NCBI GenBank assembly: GCA_033065855.1
Contig: JAVXUO010002670.1
Location: 1 to 64,000 of the forward strand
Direction of reading: 5' to 3'
DNA: 64,000 bases
Origin: Escallonia rubra
Lineage: Eukaryota > Streptophyta > Magnoliopsida > Escalloniales > Escalloniaceae
Positions 56,641-64,000 of the stretch are shown here, piece after piece (positions within the stretch are counted from its first letter, which is position 1; each line of letters opens with the position of its first letter). The translations under genes and the position numbers were made by a program. Under the pieces are notes generated by a model, which saw only the letters and a program-made list of their open reading frames with translations, was not told the origin of the DNA and did not search any database.

Positions 56641-58829
56641 TCGGTCCCATACACTGCACACCGGAGCACAATATTACAATTATCAGAAGACTAAATCATG
56701 TAGGGAGAGTCTCTTTCCACCTCGTGTTCGTCATTAGAAAGTTAACAATTATCTTTAAAATATATTTTTAGCAACAAAAAAAGTTAAAAACACATGAGAG
56801 GATGCAAATATTAATATTTTTCAATCACTTAATAAGAGTGTTATAGTGTTGCTCTAAAACTAATGTACAAAGAAGCATCACTAAATGTTGTTTCTTTTAA
56901 AAAAAATAAAAATGATTAGACTTTTTCTTTACTGAAATTTAAGTATCACGAAAATTTACATGTTTAAATGGATAGATTCATGTACCACAAATAAGATAAA
57001 AAGGGTGGTGAGAGAGAGAACAGGAGAAAGAAAGAGAGAACATACTCGCAAGAGGAGAAGGAAAGAAAAAAGAGAATTACCAATTTTATGATTAAGAATA
57101 AACTTACAAATAATTTAGGAGAAAAAGTCGTCACTCATTATCACCACTCCATCGTCCTTTCTTCCAACTTAGGAGTAAAAGTAGTAGGATGCCATGAATC
57201 AAAAGAGAAGAGCAAGGACACAACATCCTTTCCCTTTTTACATACAAAACCTTAGTTCCATAGAAGTGAATGTACCTAACATCAATGTTAGTCCTAATCT
57301 GATCAACCAACAATCCTGGGCTACGTTTCGCGTATGGATTACAAGCTCTCGATAGATAAGAATAATCCTATCCGCCATTTAGCCACACATTTAGGAGGCG
57401 GATAACATATTCGACAGATTGGTTTTACCCCACTAGAGTGGGATAACCATGGTATGTTTTTTTTGGGGGGGGGGGGGGGGGTGGCATTACTCTTGTCCAA
57501 GGCATTTAATAAAAAAATAACTGGGCAACAGAGAACAGGAGCACTGCAACACGCATTGCAAAACCCACTACCGGCGTAGCCCATCGCCACCACCGACGTC
57601 CTTCGCCTAACGCCGATCGCCTCTCTTCTCCTTCGAGGTGTGGGTGGAGTTGATTGGTGGTGCTGTGGTGGTTTCGCTATGGTGCCGTCAGCAGATGTGT
57701 ACGATGAAGTTTGTTGGCGATATGTGGTGGAGGTTGGTGGCAATGGGTGGATGGGTATGAATAGTGGGTGATGGAGCATGGTGGCGATGAGTGGTGGGTA
57801 CGAACTGTGGGTCATGAAGCTTGGTGGGCAATGGGTAGTGTGTTTGGATGGTGTTTGCAGTGGTGGTGTTAAGCTTGGTGGCTATGGGTGATGGGTACGA
57901 TCTTTGGATGATGGAGCTTGGTTGGCAATATGTGGTGCCATTGGGTGTTTGCGGTAGTGGTGGTGGACTTGATGGTGATGGATTTTGGGTACGTTCTGTG
58001 GGTGATGGAGCGTGGTGGCGTATGGTTGTGCGTTTTGATAGTATTTGCAGTGGTGGCAGTAGGCTTGCTGATGTACGATCTGTGGGCGCTATAGCTTGCT
58101 GGGGATGGGTGGTGCGTCTGGATGATATTTGTAATGGTGGTGGTGTGGTGGTGCGTTGATGTTGTTGGTGGTATAATGGTGGTTTGATGGTGTTGGTGGT
58201 GTGGTGGTGGGTTCATAGTGTTGGTGGTGTGGTGGTGGCTTGAGGATGGTGGTGGCTACCGTTGGTGAAGGTGGCTGATGCAGTGGTGTCGTAATGCGGT
58301 GATGTGTTGATTTTGAGGATGGTGGTTTTCTGCCGGTGGTGAAGGTGACAAGATAATCCTACCTGGTCTTTACGGGGATTGTCCAGATGCGGGATTGGAT
58401 TTATAGCTTACTTGGTGTTATCCATCGGGATTTGTTATTCTACTTTATTTGGCCTTATCCTCTGGTATTCGACTAGATAAATTGCAGCCTTGATGTTTTT
58501 CCTAATCTGCAACCCCAAAAAAATCAACCTTGTAGTAGTAGACTCTACAAGTGGTTGTCCATAACACACAACTTTGAGCCAGCATGGACCACTGTCTTGT
58601 ATACATATTTTTTTTTTTTTACAATTTGCTCAAGCCATCTCCAGTAGGTAACTTAATAACTTTTGTCTCTCTCGCCCGCCCCCTCGGCACCCCAACCGTG
58701 CACCCGCAAAGTTGCGGTACGTTTCTCCAACTGTCTTTTGTTGCCTAAGTTCATTGATAACACTTTTGATACCAACTCTAATTCTTGACACAAAGTTTAT
58801 GAATCTATCTGAATAATGACCAACTTATA
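56641..58829. other. Spacer with G run and GTG-rich degenerate repeats
   Basis: AT-rich to about 57,460, then a run of about 18 G (57,464-57,481). 57,610-58,340 is built of diverged GTGGTGGTG and GATGG(A/G)GC(T/A)TGGTGG units of uneven period. Open frames on both strands there are repeat artefacts. No gene is recognised. Confidence 0.55.
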
Positions 58830-59465
58830 GGTCCGTATACGAACCGAGTTCGAGTCGAACATGGCCACATTCAGACTTGTTCAGGTGATGCACAACATTC
58901 CTTGAGATCTCTAGACGTTTTATTTAGGTGTAATATAATGTATAATGAATGAACTAATCGATGCTCGTTTATAAACTTGGCTCGGGCTCGACTCGTTAAG
59001 TAAACGAGCCGACTCATTCGCGAACAAAAATAAATGAACGGTATCGTGTTCAAACTCGGCTCATTAAATAAATGAGCTCTAAAATTTTGTTCATTTTCAG
59101 TTCACCTACTATATGAATGAACATGGATGAGTTTTAGAGAGAACGAACAACGAGCTGTTCATGAACAACGTAGTTCATTTTCATCCCTACCGATGTATAA
59201 CTTATACGACCGAAAAGGAATGTCGGAGCTGGAAATTTTGTTTTTTCTACTCTAAATCACATGTTTGGGATTTCACACCAAGGGAAACCATTAAAATATT
59301 CACTTCAGCCCTTACCAAGAATTGAAATTAAGAAAAGTTGCACTATATAAATTGAAGGGGGTAGTATGATTGGTTAATCTATATGACTTTGTTAGTTTCA
59401 TTTAGGCAGAGTGCTGTAAATTCAACAAATAGGAATTATTGCGGTTTAGTTTGGGGGTCAAACTG
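58690..59465. repeat. Segmental duplication, copy 1 (with insertion)
   Basis: Matches 60,430-60,860: TTTCTCCAAC(T/C).TCTTTTGTTGCCTAAGTT, CGACCGAAAAG(G/A)AAT and AAATTGAAGGGGGTAGTA. The hAT-like element at 58,830-59,198 interrupts this copy only. Confidence 0.7.
58830..59198. mobile_element. Short hAT-like element related to 27,244-28,405
   Basis: Inserted in a duplicated segment. It is flanked by AACTTATA at 58,822-58,829 and 59,199-59,206. Inside, GTCCGTATACGAACCGAGTT, CTCGGCTC and GTTCATTTTCATCCCTA arms resemble the larger element. The related segment near 60,570 has no such insertion. The right terminus is not clean: the CATCCCTA end lies a few bases inside the duplication. Confidence 0.6.
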
Positions 59466-60164
59466 CAAAACAGAACCGTGACCTCTTAGTTTGAAAATCT
59501 TTGAACTGAACAGAATCAAATACCATCCATTTGGACAGATCAGTTGAGTCGAGTTAAAGAGTTCGGTTTGGATCAGTTTGACCCAATTAGAAAATTGTCC
59601 TTTTGCAGACATATTATTTGATTGAAATGTTATTAAGAGTTGAAGTTATATATTAGCTAAATTGCACACAGTGTTGTTAAATTCAATTTATAAGGACTCA
59701 TCTTAACATAAGATAGAAGTATTATTCTAAATATATACCACAATAAAAATAATAATTATGCCTTTGTTGTTGATGTACGAGAAAGAACAAGTAATATTTA
59801 AGAAATATTGATCACTAGACTTTCGTGTTATAAGTGCTTTCATCATATTTTTTTTTCTTTTAACTTTCAAGGTTGCATTAATTTGACTTTGCTCAGAGCC
59901 ATGTATGTAAATTATCAATGAGTACCACTGTAAATAAATTAACTTAGATTGATTCAGTTTAGTTTTATGATCAGTTTAAAAAATTGATCTGTGAATCGAA
60001 TTAAACCGAAATCGGGTTGAAAATGTAAAAACTTAACATTTCAGATTTTTAAATTGTTCGAATTAAATTGGATCGGTTTGATCATTTTGAGCGATTCTTT
60101 CAACAGTCTGATACAAATAACTATGCAAGACATGTGACAAATATATACAGCCAAACCCATCAAA
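59466..60164. other. AT-rich spacer
   Basis: No gene is recognised. Several CAGTTTG(A/G)-type phrases recur (59,540-60,070), as in degenerate MITE-like DNA. Confidence 0.4.
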
Positions 60165-60860
60165 CTCATGGACCCATATGGCAAGTCAAACCATCTTCAC
60201 AACCCTCCCACACAACTATTCCCTAGCCTCCACCTCCGCCTTCACGCCTCCACCTCCACCCCAAAGTATAGCATTTTCCTTATTGATATTTGTCTGCCCC
60301 TCTTGTGGCGCCAGTTGCAACCCCAAAAGAAATCAGCCTCGTAGTAATAAGGTCTACAAGTGGCTGTCCTTCGAACACCTAACCTTGAGGCAGCAAACAC
60401 CATGAGTTCAATATTCACCGCCACACCCCACCCACTTGCGCATGCGCAAAGTTGGAGTAGCTTTCTCCAACCTTCTTTTGTTGCCTAAGTTTGTTAACAA
60501 CGCTTCTGATAACATCTTTAGCATCAAATTGATGAGACAACTTTCAAGATTGTCTCTAAAACAGTGACAAGTGCATAAGTATTGTATTACGATGCGACCG
60601 AAAAGAAATACTGGAGTTGAAAGAATGGTTTTTCTATTACAAATCACCTGGTGCAAATATGTCTATGTTTCCAGAGGTTTGCAAGGTCAGCAGAAACGGA
60701 AGCCCGTCAACAAAGTTCACTTCAGCCCTTACCAAGAATAAACGGTTAAAAAACCTTGAACCGTGTTGCAAATTGAAGGGGGTAGTAAGATTGTTCAACT
60801 TATATATACGACTTTCTGAAAGTAGGCTCAGTTAGGCTTAATAATGCTATAAATTCAACA
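60165..60860. repeat. Segmental duplication upstream of unit 3
   Basis: 60,165-60,290 is repeated at about 60,890-61,010 (both with CAAACTCATGGAC and the long phrase CCACCTCCACCCCAAAGTATAGCATTTTCC). 60,430-60,860 is repeated at 58,690-59,465. The direct ancestor of the unit 3 promoter region was therefore copied at least once. Confidence 0.7.
60801..60808 (+). promoter_or_regulatory. Candidate TATA box for unit 3
   Basis: TATATATA about 235 bases upstream of the proposed ATG (61042), in single-copy-like sequence. It is plausible by position only. Confidence 0.4.
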
Positions 60861-61041
60861 GTCCAAGATATGTGACAGATTTGCACAGCAAACTTCATTC
60901 GTGTCAAACTCATGGACTCCATATTGCAAGTCAATTCATCCTCGCAACCCACCCAAACAACTATTTCCTCCACCTCCACCCCAAAGTATAGCATTTTCCT
61001 TATTGATATTTGATCTCAGCCACAGCTCTCAGGCTACCCAG

Positions 61042-61777
61042 ATGAGCCATTTCATTGTATACATAGATCTCTGTATATTCGCTATCTTTCTTCTTTCACA
61101 GAAAGCTTCCTGCATAGATCCACAGTATGTGGCCTGTGCGCCTAGATACTGTGGTGGACATAACATAACCTACCCATTCTACATCCAAGGCCTGCAAGAA
61201 TCATATTGTGGGTACCCTGAATTTCAGCTCACTTGCACCAACTATACATATCCAGTACTTCACATACCCGACAATGACTATATCATCCAAGAAATCAACT
61301 ATACAAACCGCTCCCTTCGCGTTTACAACGCCGCCGTTAGAAGTCCGCATCAATCCGGCTGCTTCCCACCAGTTCGGAACATATCACTTGAGCCTGATAA
61401 GTTTGGGTTTGGCAGTGTTTCGAACCTTACGCTGTTGTCCAACTGTTCGGCACAGTTGCCTGAGGAGCTGTTGAAGTATAGGACTGGCTGTCGTGGTGGC
61501 GGTGGTTGGGATTTGGCCGTGGCGGCAAATGATACCGACTTGAGTGATGCATTGGGAGTGTGTAATACTAGCACGGCGGCGCCGGTGGATCTCGTGGACG
61601 GTGATGTTGGTGGTGATAAGTACGAAGAGTTGCTGAGAAGGGGGTTTATGTTGAACTGGAAGGCTGGGGATTGCAGCGTGTGTGAGAACAGTGGTGGGCG
61701 TTGTGGGTTTAATTCGAGTTCGTACCATTTCAAGTGCTTTTGTCCCGATAGGCCTCATGTTTGGCGTTGCCGATCAG
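61042..61777 (+). CDS. LRK10L-type receptor kinase, intact ectodomain exon, unit 3 (gene continues past window)
   Basis: Exon 1 starts at the ATG at 61042, which leads directly into a signal peptide (HFIVYIDLCIFAIFLLS). It ends at CGATCAG before GTATAT (61778), leaving one base over, the phase expected by the kinase exons of units 1 and 2. The GUB_WAK_bind domain has APRYCGGHNITYPFYIQGLQ, CGYPEFQLTC and HQSGCFPPVRNISLEPDKF. The WAK-association part has ALGVCNTS, GFMLNWKAGDCSVCENSGG, RCGF and FKCFCPDRPHVWRCRS, with its Cys set complete. No stops. The family predicts an extracellular, glycosylated ligand-sensing domain (several NxS/T sites: NIT, NYT, NRS, NIS, NLT). An upstream in-frame ATG at 60901 is unlikely because it would put 47 non-signal residues first. 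This is the only intact second-type ectodomain here. Confidence 0.88.
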
Positions 61778-64000
61778 GTATATGTCTCTCTCCCTCTCTG
61801 TCTCTCTCCGTGGTCTTATTTTTTTAAGCAAAAATATTTGATAACTAGTGATAAGAATAGTCGGTGTTTTTACTATTTATAACAACTAATTTGCACAAGT
61901 TGAGGCGTAATTTGGTCGGATTGAAATACAATTTGGTTTACTTGTCAATTATATATTATGCCATATCCAATTTTATTTAAAAATAAAGAATAACAAATAA
62001 AATTACATGATTAAACATAATACTCGAAATCAATTTTAAAGTTTGAGGTCATCATGTTAAAATTAAGGGTTAATTACTCACGGCCCCCCTGAGGTTTACC
62101 CTAAATTACACACGGACCCCCTTATCTTTTGAAAATTACAATCTGCTCCCCCCAGGTTTGTACCCACATTTCACGGAGCCCCACAAAATTGACGGGGACC
62201 CTAACTCCGTCTAAAGATTCTCTGACACCTTACTTTTTGGATTTTTCATTCCCAAATTGCCTTCCCCTAAAAAATCATCAACCCTTGCCCTCCCCATGGC
62301 CTTGCTCGAGATCCCCATGGCCGGGTGGACCTGCTTCAAGACCTTGAAGATGTAGATCTTGTAGGTCAGTTGTGCATTGCCACCGAAGCCACACGATCGA
62401 CGGCGATCAACCAGATCTGAACTAGAAGACGAGGATCTGAAGTGGATCTAACACAAACCGATTGGAGATGGCCTTGGCGCTTGTCCGCCTGGAGCTGGGC
62501 AAGCTTGGCGAGGCGCTGTTCGAGGAAGGAGGCAAGCCGAGAGTGCTGTGATTGGAGAGGGAGGCGTGCTTCTGCTCGAAGAGGGAGCAGGTCCGCTCGG
62601 TAGTGATGGAGACGGTATGAGCCTGGGCCCTGACGGATCTGACACAAACACCGTCTGCACCAAGTCCATCTCCAATCGGTATGGCACTGATTTTTTCTCG
62701 GAGGAGCTGCTGTGGCGGTGACTGTGATGGGGCATCTCGTGGTCATCCACCCCTCATTCTCCGGCCACACCCCTCACCGAAAGTACTGCCCAACACCCTC
62801 GCGCACCACTGCGACACCGAACACTGCACGGCTTCATCACCTGTGAACCCAAAGCCGCATGCCTGACACCGTTGCCCTCCATTGGAAGCACCGCCCGCCG
62901 TAACCTCTAAAACAATCCCTCCAAAATCCAAGACGATACTGTGTAGTTACTATACAAGGATAAAAATGTCTTTTTACGTCCCACCGTTAACACCGTCGAA
63001 GAAATGGAACAAAGTGTAATTTTCAAAAGATAGGGGGGTCCGTGTGTAATTTAGGGTAAACCTCAAGGGTGCCGTGAGTAATTAATCCTAAAATTAATTT
63101 GTGAAGTGAGCTGCTATATTGACATTTTAAAGTATTTTAAAGTATTTTTAAAACTAAGTCACATTTGGTTTTTATACTGCTTACGTGAAAAGATGTTAAG
63201 TACTAATCTTATGATCTTTCATACTCTACTTTGTGATTTTCTATTTTGTTGTTCAAAGAGCTTTTGAGATAGTAAAAACCAAGGCCTAATATATAAATTT
63301 ATTGGTTACCTAGTGTTTTAAAAACTTTAGAATTAGTTCTTAAGGTTTAAACAAGAATTGGTTACCTAGAGTTTTAAAAACTTTAGAGGTAAGCAAACCG
63401 AGATTTCCACTAAACTTGTGAGACTTTTACTGTTACGAAGTTGTTATTTAAACTATTGATAGTGTCAAATGGAGAAAACCTATTTCTCCCAACCGTAATT
63501 CCATCTCTTGTCCGTTTCATTGATAGTGTAGTTCACTTTATTCTGCATCTATATCTTTAACATATGTCCCTCTGAAAGGGTTTCATCTGTCAAGTTTGGC
63601 ATGACTTGCTTCAGTCGAAGTCTTCAGGAGAATAGAATCCTGTCAAGTGTACTAGTTATATCTCTGGAAAACCTATGTTCGGTGTCTGCTGAATCTCTTT
63701 CAACTGGCTAAGGACAGATAATCGGTTGAATCCTTTCCAGATAAACGATACAGATATCTCTACATTAATCAACTTCGATTTCTTAGTCCATGTAGAATTT
63801 TTTTTTTTAATAAATTGTAAAAGAATTTGAGGATTTTCCACTTCAGTACCCAACAATAACAGTATCGTTCTACTCTAAGACGGATTACAAAACTAAGAGT
63901 ATACTACTCCAGGATTTGAAGTGGTAAATTTTGGAGTGGATTGCTTTGGCTGTTTACTTCGTTAGAAGTTGTTCTAACATTAAGTGGTCGTGTCGCAGGA
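61778..64000 (+). other. Intron 1 of unit 3, open at the window edge
   Basis: Non-coding. It is interrupted by the MULE at 62067-63088. From about 63,520 it follows the conserved pre-kinase intron block of units 1 and 2, and the last bases (GGTCGTGTCGCA) correspond to about 23,690-23,702, roughly 190 bases before the unit 2 kinase exon. The kinase exon is therefore expected shortly beyond base 64,000. Confidence 0.75.
62067..63088. mobile_element. Mutator-like element, 1022 bp, in intron 1 of unit 3
   Basis: Inverted ends GGGTTAATTACTCACGGC (left) and, inverted from the right, GGATTAATTACTCACGGC. The arms are similar over about 80 bases (TGAGGTTTACCCTAAATTAC and CTTATCTTTTGAAAATTACA). The flanks are an exact 9-bp duplication, TAAAATTAA (62058-62066 and 63089-63097). 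The interior (62,280-62,930) is GC-rich and includes a short internal inverted repeat (CCGATTGGAGATGG near 62,458 and CCATCTCCAATCGG near 62,666). No transposase; a captured gene fragment is possible but not recognised. It belongs to a different family from 9804-11044. Confidence 0.92.

Noticed and set aside
57339..58216. Open frames of 103-158 codons over the GTG-rich region
   Set aside because: They are composition-driven (His/Thr/Pro-rich on one strand, Gly/Val-rich on the other), with no conserved motif.

Overview
This is nuclear DNA of a flowering plant, most likely a eudicot; the species cannot be fixed from the sequence. The evidence is spliced receptor-kinase genes with GT/AG introns, plant-type Ty1/copia, Ty3-like, L1/LINE, hAT, MULE, Helitron and En/Spm-type elements, and long AT-rich spacers. 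There is no bacterial or organellar gene organisation, and I recognised no rRNA, tRNA or CRISPR.

The host content is a decayed tandem cluster of LRK10L-type (leaf rust 10 locus-like) receptor-like kinases, all on the + strand. Each unit has an ectodomain exon (GUB_WAK_bind plus Cys-rich WAK-association region), an intron, and one exon carrying the transmembrane helix and a non-RD kinase. Unit 1 (about 3.8-12.8 kb) has an ectodomain exon ruined by mutations, a copia element and a MULE, but an uninterrupted kinase exon (11631-12748). Unit 2 (20.9-25.0 kb) has an intact, different ectodomain exon (21022-21724), a 33-base mini-exon and an intact kinase exon (23889-25003). The phases match, so it can encode a complete receptor of about 616 residues, although a dead second-type ectodomain exon lies in its last intron. 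A further dead ectodomain copy is at 55.9-56.5 kb. Unit 3 (61042 onward) has an intact second-type ectodomain exon; its kinase exon should lie just past the right edge.

Between the units lie three in-frame exons of a PP2C phosphatase without its N-terminal part (19.1-19.9 kb), a hAT transposase fragment, an LRR-receptor-kinase scrap (49.6-49.9 kb), a decayed En/Spm-type transposase gene (51.5-52.8 kb, minus) and a possible small STMP1-like gene (54.3-54.5 kb, minus).

The rest is mostly transposable elements, many with exact ends and target-site duplications (TSDs). The main one is a full-length but dead L1-type LINE (about 31.2-48.66 kb) split by three independent insertions: a 382-bp solo LTR; a GC-rich LTR-like element (family A), which holds another LTR-like element (family B), which holds a Pack-MULE with a DUF1677 gene fragment; and a hAT-type element that captured an eIF4A exon and was itself hit by a 2.0-kb solo LTR. 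A second family A copy sits in the gag of the copia fragment at the left edge. A 4-kb Helitron lies just downstream of unit 1, where unit 2 has only about 160 bp. The window therefore records the birth and decay of an immune-receptor cluster under heavy transposon traffic, including two gene-fragment captures.
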